Assembly (NCBI RefSeq): GCF_965222285.1
Contig: NZ_OZ244942.1
Location: forward strand, 1,984,001 to 2,048,000
From: Tepidicaulis sp002389665
Lineage (GTDB): Bacteria > Pseudomonadota > Alphaproteobacteria > Parvibaculales > Parvibaculaceae
Direction of reading: 5' to 3'
DNA: 64,000 bases
In this document: one piece after another, positions 7,912 through 17,305 of the stretch
Numbering within the stretch: the stretch's first letter is position 1
Layout of the letters: every line of letters begins with the position of its first letter
Translations under genes and position numbers: made by a program
The notes under the pieces: model-generated
Seen by the model: only the letters and a program-made list of their open reading frames with translations
Databases searched by the model: none
Told to the model about the DNA's origin: nothing

Positions 7912-9309
7912 TTACGCCACCCGCCATTTCGTGCCGTCCGGCCCATCCTCGATGGCGATGCCCATATCGGTGAGCGCATCGCGGATCCGGTCCGCCTCGG
8001 CAAAGTCTTTGGCCTTGCGGGCTTCAAGCCGGGCGGCGATGAGCCGCTCGACTTCCGCAGCTTCAATATGGGTATCCCCGCCTGCCTGTTCAAACCAGGC
8101 CGCCGGGTCCTGCTGCAGAAGGCCGATCACCTTGCCTGCCGCCAGAAGCTGGGCTTTCACCTCCGCCTTCTCCGCCTGCCCTTCGGCCTGATTGGCTTTC
8201 TTGGCGAGCGCGAAAAGCTCGGCGAGCGCTTTGGGCGTATTCAAATCATCGAGCAGCGCCTCGAGGAATGCCGCCGGCAGATGTGCCGGTTCCGCCTCGA
8301 CATCCGCCAGCGTGCGCAGCGCGCCGTAAAGCCGGTCGAGCATGCGCTTGGCCTGTTTCAGCCCCTCACCCGTCCAGTCCAAAGGCTGGCGGTAATGGCC
8401 GTTCAAAAGCGCAAGGCGGATCGCCTCGCCCGGCGCTTCTTTCAACAAATCATGCACGAGAAGGACGTTGCCGAGCGACTTCGACATTTTTTCCTTCTCG
8501 ATATTCACGAAGCCATTATGCATCCAGAACCGGGCAAGCGCCTTGCCGCCATGGGCGCAGGTGCTTTGCGCCACCTCGTTTTCATGGTGGGGAAACTGCA
8601 GATCGATGCCGCCGCCATGAATGTCGATGGTCTCCCCCAGATGCTTCTCGATCATGGCCGAGCATTCGATATGCCAGCCAGGCCGCCCGCGGCCCCAGGG
8701 GCTTTCCCAGCCCGGCTGCTCGGCGCTCGACGGCTTCCAGAGCACGAAGTCGGAGGCGTTTTTCTTGTAAGGGGCAACTTCCACCCGCGCGCCCGCTTCC
8801 ATCTCATCCTGATCGCGCCGGGAGAGCGCGCCGTAATCGCCAAAGCTGGGCACATCGAAAAGCACATGGCCTTCCGCTTCATAAGCATGGCCGGAGGCGA
8901 TGAGCCGCTCCATGAGCGAGATCATGGTTTCCGTCGTCTCGGTTGCCAGCGGCTCGATATCGGGGGGCAGCACGCCGAGCGAGCCCATATCCTCCCGGTA
9001 GATCGCCGCATATTTCTCGGTAATGGCGGAAATCGGCACGCCCTCGTCCTGGGCGGCCTTGATGATCTTGTCCTCGATATCGGTGATATTGCGCGCGTAA
9101 ACGACGTGCCCCGCGCCATAAAGATGGCGCAGCAGCCGGGCCAGAAGGTCAAAGACCACGGCCGGGCGCGCATTGCCGATATGGGCGAAATTGTAAACGG
9201 TCGGCCCGCAGACATACATGGTCACGCGCTTGGGGTCCTGCGGCGTGAAGAGGTCTTTCTGGCGGGTCAGCGTGTTGTAAAGCTTGAGGGACTTGGTCTC
9301 AGCACTCAT
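7912..9309 (-). CDS. cysS: Cysteinyl-tRNA synthetase
   Basis: A 465-residue class I synthetase. It has Zn-ligand Cys34 (YVCGPTVYN), the HIGN form of HIGH at residues 43-46, further Zn-binding region WHIECS (about 212-217) and HHENE (241-245), and the KMSKS loop at 274-278. The C-terminal helical DALR-like domain ends RDALTDMGIAIEDGPDGTKWRVA. It activates cysteine and charges tRNA-Cys. The start is the ATG at 9309. It heads the cysS - NifU-like group. Confidence 0.97.
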   Translation of the reverse strand: MSAETKSLKLYNTLTRQKDLFTPQDPKRVTMYVCGPTVYNFAHIGNARPAVVFDLLARLLRHLYGAGHVVYARNITDIEDKIIKAAQDEGVPISAITEKYAAIYREDMGSLGVLPPDIEPLATETTETMISLMERLIASGHAYEAEGHVLFDVPSFGDYGALSRRDQDEMEAGARVEVAPYKKNASDFVLWKPSSAEQPGWESPWGRGRPGWHIECSAMIEKHLGETIDIHGGGIDLQFPHHENEVAQSTCAHGGKALARFWMHNGFVNIEKEKMSKSLGNVLLVHDLLKEAPGEAIRLALLNGHYRQPLDWTGEGLKQAKRMLDRLYGALRTLADVEAEPAHLPAAFLEALLDDLNTPKALAELFALAKKANQAEGQAEKAEVKAQLLAAGKVIGLLQQDPAAWFEQAGGDTHIEAAEVERLIAARLEARKAKDFAEADRIRDALTDMGIAIEDGPDGTKWRVA

Positions 9310-9784
9310 CGGATCTGTTCTCTTGGTCGGATCGGGCCGGAGATGGGCTGCCGGCGCTCCCTAAAAGAGGCCTAGGCCAGCCGGGTGAACGAGGTCTGGC
9401 GGCAGCGGCAACACAGATGACAGGTCATATCGTCAACCTCAAGGTGTCGGAAACCGCCGGAACCTAATGCAGAAACCCGCCGAAAACCAGCCCAAATGGC
9501 CCGGATTGCGCCCGGAACGCACCGGAAAAGGGAAATCCGGCGCCTCGGGCGGCGCCCATTATCAACATTCCGTCAAGGCTTTGCGCATTTGCAAGGTCCA
9601 CAAAGCTTGATAGCCCCTTTCTGCAAGGCTATATGCACACTCTAGACGGTGTCACATCATCTGCAGCATGGCATAAGACCCGTGCTTGATGGGCAAAATA
9701 GGCAGAGGAGGACCGCTGCCTGTGACTTGAACCGGCACTTTCAAACCCTCCCGTCAGGGTTTTGGCCGGCGAACCCCTAAGAGA
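9310..9784. other. Divergent promoter region between cysS and folE
   Basis: No gene is supported in these 475 bases. The region must hold promoters for cysS (minus) and folE (plus). The one definite structure is a hairpin with T-run at 9743-9763 directly before folE. Confidence 0.5.
9743..9763 (+). promoter_or_regulatory. Terminator-like hairpin in the folE leader
   Basis: The sequence AAACCCT CCCGTC AGGGTTTT forms a 6-7 bp stem with a T-run, ending about 20 nt before the folE start codon. It could be a small terminator for upstream transcription or a leader structure affecting folE expression. No riboswitch fold was recognised around it. Confidence 0.45.
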
Positions 9785-10423
9785 ATGGTCGAAATGGATA
9801 TGAATGCTGTAGTGGATAGCTTGTCTTCAACGAAAACCGATCGCGCTCGCCCTTCCCGCGAGGAAGCGGAAGCGGCCGTGCGCACCCTCATCGCCTGGGC
9901 CGGGGACAACCCGGACCGTGAAGGCTTGATCGAAACGCCGAACCGCGTCGTGCGTGCCTATGAAGAATTCTTCGCAGGCTACGAAGAAGACCCGGACGAA
10001 GTGCTGGGCAAGACCTTCGAGGAAGTCGAAGGCTATGACGACATGGTCATGCTGCGCGATATCACGCTGGAATCGCATTGCGAGCACCATATGGTGGCTA
10101 TTCTGGGCAAGGCGCATATCGCCTATGTCCCCACCAACCGGGTGGTCGGCATCTCCAAGCTTGCCCGCGTGATCGAAATCTACGCCAAACGCCTGCAGAC
10201 GCAGGAAACGATGACGGCGCAGATCGTCGACTCGATCAACCGCGTGCTCAAGCCCAAGGGCGTTGCCGTTCTCGTCGAAGCCAAGCACCAGTGCATGACG
10301 ACGCGCGGTATCCGCAAACCGGACGTGGCGACTATCACCACGCAGTTTACGGGTGTCTTCCGCGACGATCTGCGCATGGAGCAGCGCTTCTTGCAGATGA
10401 TCCGCGGCTACCAGGAACGGTAA
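9785..10423 (+). CDS. folE: GTP cyclohydrolase I
   Basis: A 212-residue GTP cyclohydrolase I (type IA). Zinc ligands C99 and H102 (ESHCEHHMV) and C170 (KHQCMTTRG) are all present, together with the conserved NPDREGLIETPNRVVRAYEEFF and RVVGISKLARVIEIYAKRLQTQE blocks. It converts GTP to 7,8-dihydroneopterin triphosphate, the first step of folate synthesis. A second in-frame ATG 9 nt downstream is an alternative start. It is followed by hisI after 24 nt. Confidence 0.96.
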   Translation: MVEMDMNAVVDSLSSTKTDRARPSREEAEAAVRTLIAWAGDNPDREGLIETPNRVVRAYEEFFAGYEEDPDEVLGKTFEEVEGYDDMVMLRDITLESHCEHHMVAILGKAHIAYVPTNRVVGISKLARVIEIYAKRLQTQETMTAQIVDSINRVLKPKGVAVLVEAKHQCMTTRGIRKPDVATITTQFTGVFRDDLRMEQRFLQMIRGYQER

Positions 10424-10447
10424 GCCGCCCGCAGCAAGGCACCTGCC

Positions 10448-10912
10448 GTGAGCGATAAATCCGAATCTTACTTTGCCGAGCGCGGCGCGAAGGCAGAGAT
10501 CGAAGAAGGTTCCGTCTTCGCCCCGAAATTCGGCGAAGACGGCCTCATTCCCGTTGTCACCACCGATGCGGCGACGGGCGATCTTCTCATGCATGCCTAT
10601 ATGAATGCCGAAGCCCTCGCCCTGACCATCGAGACGGGCGAGGCGGTCTATTGGAGCCGCTCGCGCGGCGGCCTTTGGAAAAAGGGCGAAACCAGCGGCC
10701 AGGTGCAAAGCGTGGTGGAAATGCGCACCGACTGCGACCAGGACGCTATTTGGCTGAAAGTCAATGTGGCCGGCAATGGCGCGACCTGCCATGTCGGCTA
10801 CAAGGCCTGTTTTTACCGCTCCATTCCGGTGGGCACGGGCAAGAAACCCGCCCCGCTCGATTTTGAAGAGAGCGAAAAGGTCTACGACCCCAAAGACGTT
10901 TACGGGAAGTAA
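10448..10912 (+). CDS. hisI: Phosphoribosyl-AMP cyclohydrolase
   Basis: A 154-residue HisI. It has the active-site blocks YWSRSRGGLWKKGETSG, DCDQDAIWLKV (Asp ligands for Mg2+) and CHVGYKACFYR with the zinc-binding Cys residues. It catalyses the third step of histidine biosynthesis and lacks a fused HisE domain. The start codon is GTG. An N-terminal extension of about 25 residues precedes the core. It is probably cotranscribed with folE. Confidence 0.94.
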   Translation: MSDKSESYFAERGAKAEIEEGSVFAPKFGEDGLIPVVTTDAATGDLLMHAYMNAEALALTIETGEAVYWSRSRGGLWKKGETSGQVQSVVEMRTDCDQDAIWLKVNVAGNGATCHVGYKACFYRSIPVGTGKKPAPLDFEESEKVYDPKDVYGK

Positions 10913-10996
10913 GGCCGCAGGCCTTCGCGGCCTCGGGCGCCATCTTGTCTAACCGGGTCTTTGTGATGTAATGCGCAGGTAACGTGAAGGGTCCCC

Positions 10997-12061
10997 ATGC
11001 GCAAACCTGCTCCCAAACATACCGGCACACCGAAAATCGGCCTCGCCCTCGGCTCGGGCGTGGCGCGCGGCTGGTCGCATATCGGCGTCATGCAGCGCCT
11101 TGCCGAAGAAGGGATCGAGATCGACGTGATCTCCGGCACCTCCATCGGCGCGCTGGTGGGCGGGTGCTATGCGGCAGGCAAACTCGATGCGCTGGAAGAG
11201 TTCGCTCGCTCGCTGAACGCGCGCCGGCTCTTCAATCTCATGGATATCCGCTTCAACGGCTCGGCGCTTTTCGGCGGCAGCAAGCTGGCCGAGCTTTTGA
11301 AAGAACATCTGCATGAACGCCAGATCGAAGACCTGCCGCGCAAATTCGTAGCCGTGGCGACGGACATGAATAGCGGTCATGAGGTGTGGCTGAAACACGG
11401 CTCGATGATCGATGCCATCCGCGCCTCTTACGCCCTGCCCGGCGTTTTCGAACCCATGGCCTATGAAGGGCGCTGGCTGATCGACGGCGCGCTCGTCAAT
11501 CCGGTGCCGATTTCCGTCTGCCGCGCTTTCGACGCCCATCTCGTCATCGCGATCAATCTCAACCTCGATGCCTTCGGCATGACCTCGGCGCTGAATTATT
11601 ACCGCCTGGAAGAAGAGCTGGAAGCAGAGCGTGAAGCCAAGCGCGAGGCGGAACGGAGCACCTTCGAGACGGAAGACATGATCAGCCTCGAAAACACCCA
11701 TCTGGAAATGCCGATCGAGGATGACGAAACGCCGGAAAAGAGCCTGCGCAAATCCATCTCCGAGCGGCTGAAACAGATGCGCAGCGGCACGGACCGCGCG
11801 CTGCTGCAGCAGCTTTTCAAACGCGACGCCCCCTCAGGGCCGGGGCTGACCACCGTCATGACGAGCGCGCTCAACATCGTGCAGGACCGCCTTGCCCGCG
11901 CGCGCATGGCCGCAGACCCGGCCGATGTCGTCATCGAGCCGGATGTGGGCCATATCAATCTCATCGATTTCGATAAAGCGGATGAACTGATCCGTCACGG
12001 CCGCGAGGCAGCCGACCGCTCCATGCCTTTCATCGAACGGGCGCTCAAACAGCTCAGCTAA
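10997..12061 (+). CDS. Patatin-like phospholipase (RssA/NTE-type)
   Basis: A 354-residue patatin-domain protein. It has the oxyanion loop GLALGSGVARG (15-25), the nucleophile elbow GTSIG with S49, and the partner Asp in DGALVNP (D163), giving an intact Ser-Asp dyad. Residues about 195-270 form a charged, Glu/Arg-rich coiled extension (EEELEAEREAKREAERS), which is not part of the minimal RssA fold. Likely a cytosolic or membrane-peripheral lipid acyl hydrolase. It meets the CBS gene tail to tail with 2 nt between stop codons. Confidence 0.88.
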   Translation: MRKPAPKHTGTPKIGLALGSGVARGWSHIGVMQRLAEEGIEIDVISGTSIGALVGGCYAAGKLDALEEFARSLNARRLFNLMDIRFNGSALFGGSKLAELLKEHLHERQIEDLPRKFVAVATDMNSGHEVWLKHGSMIDAIRASYALPGVFEPMAYEGRWLIDGALVNPVPISVCRAFDAHLVIAINLNLDAFGMTSALNYYRLEEELEAEREAKREAERSTFETEDMISLENTHLEMPIEDDETPEKSLRKSISERLKQMRSGTDRALLQQLFKRDAPSGPGLTTVMTSALNIVQDRLARARMAADPADVVIEPDVGHINLIDFDKADELIRHGREAADRSMPFIERALKQLS

Positions 12062-12063
12062 GC

Positions 12064-12492
12064 TTAGCCGGTGGCGATATACATTTTGAGCTGCTCGGCT
12101 TCCATCTCCGTTTCCGCGATCTTGTATTTGACCACGTCACCGATGGAGATGAGCCCGATCATCTCACCCTCTTCCACCACAGGTACGTGACGGAAACGCC
12201 CGCCGGTCATGATGCCCATCAGATGGTCCACCGTATCCGCGCGCGAACAGGTGATGACATTCTGCGTCATGGTTTCGCGGACGGGCTTGTCCAGCACGGC
12301 AGCGCCGAATTTGGAAATCGCGCGCACGATGTCCCGCTCGGACAGGATGCCGCCCAGCTTTTTCCCATCGGCGACCACCGCAGCCCCGATTTTCTTTTCG
12401 CTCAGAAGATCGGCAGCCTCTTTCAGCGTCGCATCGGCGGGAATGGCCACAACCTTGTGGCCCTTTTCTTTCAGGATCGTTTCAACGTTCAT
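12064..12492 (-). CDS. CBS-domain pair protein
   Basis: A 142-residue protein made almost entirely of two CBS motifs (about 10-65 and 75-130; GGILSERDIVRAI and HVPVVEEGEMIGLISIGDVVKYKI). Tandem CBS pairs bind adenosine nucleotides and sense energy state; stand-alone versions are common in proteobacteria and often associate with other enzymes. The ATG at 12492 has AGGAGG upstream, which settles the start. Confidence 0.9.
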   Translation of the reverse strand: MNVETILKEKGHKVVAIPADATLKEAADLLSEKKIGAAVVADGKKLGGILSERDIVRAISKFGAAVLDKPVRETMTQNVITCSRADTVDHLMGIMTGGRFRHVPVVEEGEMIGLISIGDVVKYKIAETEMEAEQLKMYIATG

Positions 12493-12728
12493 TCGGCTCC
12501 TCCTGTTGAGGCGCATGCTCGCCGCATCGCCCGTCATCCCCCGGAGACTTAAAGGCTCTCCCAAGCCCGCGAATAAAAATGATGACCCCGCCGCGCCCGA
12601 CATTCAAGATGCTCGCGAGTCGAAAACATCATTAAAATGTCAGAGACACTGCCCTATTTGCGACACAATAATCCTGACACTGACGTCACCTTTATAGTTA
12701 AAAGCGCAGGAAGCCGGGGGAAACGGGC

Positions 12729-14036
12729 ATGGATGGTTGGCCTTTCTGGAAACGCCTGTATCAAAAGCAAATAAATCGTGATCTGGACATTTGGGTCACG
12801 AAGGGCTGGGTCACCCAGCAAAATGCCGAAGCGATCCGCCGGTCGCTGGAAAACGAGGATGGCGGTAGCCGCCTGCCTCTCGTGCTTTCGCTTCTGGGCG
12901 CGGCATTACTCGGCCTTGCCGCCCTCTCGTTCGTCGCCGCCAATTGGGCGGAGATGCCGAAGCTCCTGCGCCTTCTCATTCTCTTTGCCTCGCTGGGCGC
13001 TGCTTACGGCGCCGCGATCTGGCTTTATCTGAAAAAACACACGGGCTTTGCCGAAGCCGCCCTACTTCTTGCCACGCTCCTGTTCGGCGCGAATATCATG
13101 CTCATCGCGCAGATGTATCATCTGGCGAGCGATTACACGGGCGGGCTTTTCGCCTGGTCACTCGGAGCACTGGCGCTTGCTTGGGCGGCAAAGTCCCGCG
13201 CCGTGCTGGCCGGCTCCTTCGTGCTGCTCTTCATCTGGACGGGCACGGCCTCGCTCGATGCCGGTATCAGCCCGCACTGGACTTACATCCCGGCCTGGGC
13301 GGCGGCCACCTTGCTAGGCTTCCGCCTGCAATGGACGCCCTCCTACCATCTGTCCCTGCTCTCCTTTTTCGGCTGGCTGCTGATGGGGCTCGAAGGGTTC
13401 GACAATTATCACTGGGACAGCGGCAACCTTCTCTTCTTCGGTCTTGCCATCGCGCTCACCGTCTGGCTGAAAGGCCGGCTCGGCGGCGAGCTTGGCCTGC
13501 GCATGGGACGCGTTGCCGAAGCTTACGGCGCCATCGTCACCGGCATCCTGCTTTTCGCCCTGCAATTCGATGAGCTCGATTTTACCGGCGAGATGAGCTG
13601 GCGTCTGACACTGCTCGCCTTCGGTGCTTTCAACGTGGCGCTCCTGTTCTTCTGTGTGATGCGCCGCGCCTTCACCATGACGGGGCTTGCCGGGTTCGGC
13701 GCGCTGCTGGCGCTCACCGTTCTGCCGGCAATCATCACCAGCGGGGAAACGAATTATCTCGATATGACGACCGGCATGGGCGGTGTTCTCTATTTCGCCT
13801 TCGCCATCTGGCTTATCTTTCTCGGTACGCAGTCGGCCAGCCGCTTCCTCGTCAATCTGGGCTTCACCGCCTTTGCCGCCGAGGCTTTCTATATTTACGC
13901 CGAAACGCTCGGCACGCTGCTCGACACCGCGATCTTCTTTGCCCTGGGCGGTATATTGCTGATCGCAGGCAGCTGGGCGCTCAACCGCTGGCGCAAAAAG
14001 ATGCTGGCTGAAACCGGCAAGGGAGAGGCCCAATGA
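12729..14036 (+). CDS. DUF2157 multi-pass membrane protein
   Basis: A 435-residue membrane protein. The N-terminal soluble part (about 50 residues, GWVTQQNAEAIRRSLE) leads into the DUF2157 core (LVLSLLGAALLGLAALSFVAANWAEMPKLLRLL) and then about ten further hydrophobic segments. Function is unknown. Its stop overlaps the GDYXXLXY gene by 4 nt, a pairing repeatedly seen in other bacteria, indicating a joint complex or pathway. Confidence 0.85.
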   Translation: MDGWPFWKRLYQKQINRDLDIWVTKGWVTQQNAEAIRRSLENEDGGSRLPLVLSLLGAALLGLAALSFVAANWAEMPKLLRLLILFASLGAAYGAAIWLYLKKHTGFAEAALLLATLLFGANIMLIAQMYHLASDYTGGLFAWSLGALALAWAAKSRAVLAGSFVLLFIWTGTASLDAGISPHWTYIPAWAAATLLGFRLQWTPSYHLSLLSFFGWLLMGLEGFDNYHWDSGNLLFFGLAIALTVWLKGRLGGELGLRMGRVAEAYGAIVTGILLFALQFDELDFTGEMSWRLTLLAFGAFNVALLFFCVMRRAFTMTGLAGFGALLALTVLPAIITSGETNYLDMTTGMGGVLYFAFAIWLIFLGTQSASRFLVNLGFTAFAAEAFYIYAETLGTLLDTAIFFALGGILLIAGSWALNRWRKKMLAETGKGEAQ

Positions 14037-14665
14037 GCTTCATCGATGAGCAGATCAAAGGCCTGCAAGCCCCTGCCCCGCGCGCGCCCGGCACCTTTGC
14101 GCTTGCCGTTGCCGCGATCTTCCTTGCGCAGGCGCTCTTTCTCGGCGCCATGATCTGGGACCGGATGATGCTCCTGCGCTCCGGCACGGAAGTCACGCTG
14201 GCCATCGAACCGGTCGATCCCCGCGATCTTTTCCGCGGTGACTATGTCATCCTCACCTACGACATCTCACGGCTGGAAGAATCGAAACTTGCCGGCGACA
14301 ACGATTTCAAAGAAGGCGATACGGTTTGGGTGGCGCTTGAAGAGCAAGGCGGGCTCTGGCAGGCCGCCGCCCTTCACCGCAAAGCCCCAAGCGAGGGTAC
14401 CTTCATCCAAGGCCGGGTTGATTATGCGATCGGCGCGCGCCCGCGCACCGTGGAAGAAGACGAGCCCTGCGAGAATTGCCGCATGCTCACGCTCTCCTAC
14501 GGCATCGAAAGCTATTTCGTGCCGGAGGGTACGGGCTGGGATCTTGAAGAACAGCGCAACGAAAACCGCCTTGCCGCGCGCATCGCGCTCGGCGGCGATG
14601 GGGAAGCCGCCATCAAAGGGCTCCTCCTCGACGGCGAGCTGATCTACGAAGAACCGCTCTTCTAG
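14033..14665 (+). CDS. GDYXXLXY-domain protein
   Basis: A 210-residue protein with one N-terminal membrane helix (about 20-42) followed by a periplasmic domain. It carries the diagnostic VDPRDLFRGDYVILTYDIS motif (GDYxxLxY). Two Cys (EPCENCRML) form a CxxC in the middle of the domain. Translationally coupled to the DUF2157 gene by an ATGA overlap; probably an accessory subunit of that membrane protein. Function is unknown. Confidence 0.85.
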   Translation: MSFIDEQIKGLQAPAPRAPGTFALAVAAIFLAQALFLGAMIWDRMMLLRSGTEVTLAIEPVDPRDLFRGDYVILTYDISRLEESKLAGDNDFKEGDTVWVALEEQGGLWQAAALHRKAPSEGTFIQGRVDYAIGARPRTVEEDEPCENCRMLTLSYGIESYFVPEGTGWDLEEQRNENRLAARIALGGDGEAAIKGLLLDGELIYEEPLF

Positions 14666-14666
14666 T

Positions 14667-16088
14667 TTACGCGGGCCGCCAATTGCCGTGGAAGCCATGG
14701 GGAATGCGTACCGGCAGATGCGCAAGCGCGAGCGGCCCCGCACCGACATCGCTTGCATCGAAGACGGCAAAATCCGAGAGGTTCGTCTCCCGCCGGTAGA
14801 TCGCGGTAACGAGATAGCCGTCCCCTTCCGCAGAGCCCGGCGCGCGCGGCACGAAGACGGGTTCGAGCACCGTGTTGCCCGCGCCTGCATCCCACTCGGT
14901 TTTCTTGCCGGTCTCAAGATCGATATGCACCAGCACGTCATAGGAAGCAGCCTCCGCTTCCGGCCGCGCCATGGAGGCATAATAGCCGTGCCGGTAGCCG
15001 AGCCCCGCAAAACGCTCATCGAGCCGCGGAAACTCGCCGCGAAGGTCGGATAGAACCTCTTCGCTATAGCTGTTCGTATTGCCGTCGAGATCGAAGGTCC
15101 AGCGCACCAGCAGCCCTTGCTCGCTGGAAAGATCGGAAGGCGGGCGCGCGCCGTTTGCATCCGGGAAAAGCGGTACGCGGGAATATTTCATCACATCGGC
15201 AATAACTTTCGTGTGCCCGCCCTCATGCACCGTAAAGGCGTTCATCGGGTGGTACACATAACAGGGATCGCCCTCGAACCAGCGCATATCTTCCACCGCC
15301 CCGTCCCGGCGCATGATGCCGATCATGCTCGGCGTATCCGGGTCCCAGGCGATGACCGGCCCGCCCTGCATGATCCGGTCAACATCGATGGTTGCGGGGA
15401 AAAGCGGAAAGATCACATGCTCATCCGTGGTGATGAAGTCATGCATCATCGTGCAATAAGGCGCCTCGAATTTTTCCGTACGCGTCACGCGCCCGTCCGC
15501 GCCCACCACATTATAGGCGATGGTCTTGGAGCCCGGCCCATCCGCCATATAGGCGAAGAACAGCATTTCGCCCGTTTCAGGATCGATCTTGGGATGGGCG
15601 GTCATCGCGCCTTTATATTTGCCCTCGAAGGTCCAGCTTCCCGCCGTTTCCAGCGTCAGCGGGTCCATGGCGACAGGCGAGCTTCCCTCATCAAGTGCCA
15701 GAAGCTTGCCGCCATGCCAGACGATATTGGTATTGGCGACATTGTTGCGCAGCTCCTCACCGCCCGGCGCGCGGGGCTCGCCAAAGCCCGTACCGACAAG
15801 CCGGCGGCCCGCCTTGCGCTGCGCCTCATATTGCTCGGTATGCACCCAGCGGTTCCGGTAAGAAGCGCGCCCACCTTCCACATGAATGCCATGCACCATG
15901 CCCTCGCCCAGGAACCAGTGATGTTTTTCTCCGAGCGGGGGAAACATCGGGTTCGGACCATTGCGGTAAAGCGTGCCGGAAAGCGTCTCGGGCATATCGC
16001 CCGTCACAACAAGCTCCGGCGCGTCCATCTCGGCCAGCACCGGCGCGTAATTGCCCTTCAGGACACCAATTTCTGGAAACGGTTTCAT
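14667..16088 (-). CDS. Carotenoid oxygenase (RPE65/CCD family)
   Basis: A 473-residue seven-bladed-propeller non-haem iron oxygenase. The four iron His ligands are visible at H165 (TAHPK), H216 (MMHDF), H280 (VYHPM) and H464 (IPHGF), at the spacing of the family. The N-terminal LSGTLYRNGPNP and WFLGEGMVHGI blocks also match. Family members cleave carotenoids, stilbenes or lignin-derived dimers. No carotenoid synthesis genes are nearby, so a lignostilbene-type substrate is as likely. ATG 16088 is preceded by GGAGG. Confidence 0.92.
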   Translation of the reverse strand: MKPFPEIGVLKGNYAPVLAEMDAPELVVTGDMPETLSGTLYRNGPNPMFPPLGEKHHWFLGEGMVHGIHVEGGRASYRNRWVHTEQYEAQRKAGRRLVGTGFGEPRAPGGEELRNNVANTNIVWHGGKLLALDEGSSPVAMDPLTLETAGSWTFEGKYKGAMTAHPKIDPETGEMLFFAYMADGPGSKTIAYNVVGADGRVTRTEKFEAPYCTMMHDFITTDEHVIFPLFPATIDVDRIMQGGPVIAWDPDTPSMIGIMRRDGAVEDMRWFEGDPCYVYHPMNAFTVHEGGHTKVIADVMKYSRVPLFPDANGARPPSDLSSEQGLLVRWTFDLDGNTNSYSEEVLSDLRGEFPRLDERFAGLGYRHGYYASMARPEAEAASYDVLVHIDLETGKKTEWDAGAGNTVLEPVFVPRAPGSAEGDGYLVTAIYRRETNLSDFAVFDASDVGAGPLALAHLPVRIPHGFHGNWRPA

Positions 16089-16306
16089 AAGCCAGGCTCC
16101 TCCATCCTCCCCGCCATTACACAGCCGCCGGGGGCCGATTGCCACCGCGCAAGCGGCTCATTTGTGAACAATGGGATGTGCAGGGAACGCCCGTTCGATT
16201 CGCTCGATCTTCAAAACCGCCCTTGCCGACGCGGCGTTAGAAGCGGCGCCATTGCGCTGGACCTTGCCTCTTCTATGATGACGCCAAACAAATTTGGGAG
16301 CCTCCG

Positions 16307-17284
16307 ATGAAAGCCATTCTCTGCCACGACTACGCGCCGCCGGAAAAACTGCGTTTTGAAGACGTGCCCGATCCTGCCGCGAAAGACGGTCAGGCCGTCA
16401 TCGCCATCAAGGCGGCAGGCGTCGGCTTTGTGGACGGCCTGCTCGTTCAAGGGCTTTATCAGGTGAAAATCCCCCTGCCCTTTATTCCCGGCACGGAATT
16501 TTCCGGCATTGTGGAGAGTGTGGGCGCAGGCGTCACGGGCTTAAAACCGGGCGACAGGGTGCTCGGCTCGACCATGGGCGGGGCCTGTGCGGAAAAGATC
16601 GCCGTGCCTGCCGCGTCCTGCGTGCCCATTCCGGACAATCTGGACTTCGCGCCCGCCGCCGGCATCATCATCTCTTATTGCACGGCGCTTTACGGGCTGC
16701 GCGCCTGCGGAAATGCCAAGGAAGGCGAAACGCTTCTCGTCCTCGGTGCGGCAGGCGGTGTCGGCAGCGCCGCCATTCAGCTTGCAAAAGCCATGGGGCT
16801 GAGCGTCATTGCCGCCGCTTCCAGCGAGGAAAAGCGCAAAACCGCGCTGGAGCTCGGCGCGGATCATACCGTCGATTATACGAAGGAAGACTGGCGCAGC
16901 GATCTCAAGGAACTGACGGGCGGCAAAGGCGTCGATCTTGTCTATGACCCGGTGGGCGGGCCGATTTCGGAAGCGGCGCTCCGCTCACTCGCGCCGGGCG
17001 GACGGCATCTCGTTGTCGGCTTTGCGGCAGGCGACATTCCACGCATTCCGCTCAATCTACCGCTTTTGAAGCGCTGCTCGGTGGTCGGCGTGGATTGGGG
17101 CGGCTTTGCCCGGGCCGAGCCGCAAAATGCCGCGCCCTTCATGCGCGATCTTATGGCGATGATCGCCAAGGGTGAGCTGAAACCGGAAGGCTTTGCCCTT
17201 TATCCCATGGCCGATACCGGGCGGGCGCTCAGCGACATCGCCGCGCGCAAGGCGCTCGGTAAAGTGGTGCTGACGAACGACTAA
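16307..17284 (+). CDS. NADPH:quinone oxidoreductase-like MDR dehydrogenase
   Basis: A 325-residue zinc-free medium-chain dehydrogenase. It has a GroES-like N-terminal domain with PGTEFSGIVESVG, and a Rossmann domain with VLGAAGGVGSAAIQLAKAMG (AxxGxxG-type NADP binding). The structural-zinc Cys cluster and catalytic Cys are missing, as in quinone oxidoreductases and alkene reductases. It has its own transcription unit divergent from the carotenoid oxygenase gene; the 218-bp gap presumably contains both promoters. Confidence 0.9.
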   Translation: MKAILCHDYAPPEKLRFEDVPDPAAKDGQAVIAIKAAGVGFVDGLLVQGLYQVKIPLPFIPGTEFSGIVESVGAGVTGLKPGDRVLGSTMGGACAEKIAVPAASCVPIPDNLDFAPAAGIIISYCTALYGLRACGNAKEGETLLVLGAAGGVGSAAIQLAKAMGLSVIAAASSEEKRKTALELGADHTVDYTKEDWRSDLKELTGGKGVDLVYDPVGGPISEAALRSLAPGGRHLVVGFAAGDIPRIPLNLPLLKRCSVVGVDWGGFARAEPQNAAPFMRDLMAMIAKGELKPEGFALYPMADTGRALSDIAARKALGKVVLTND

Positions 17285-17305
17285 AGGATTAGCGCGGGAC
17301 GGCGC

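Noticed and set aside
7624..9375. 583-codon open frame antisense to cysS and the NifU-like gene
   Set aside because: Crosses two real genes on the other strand and has no recognisable domain.
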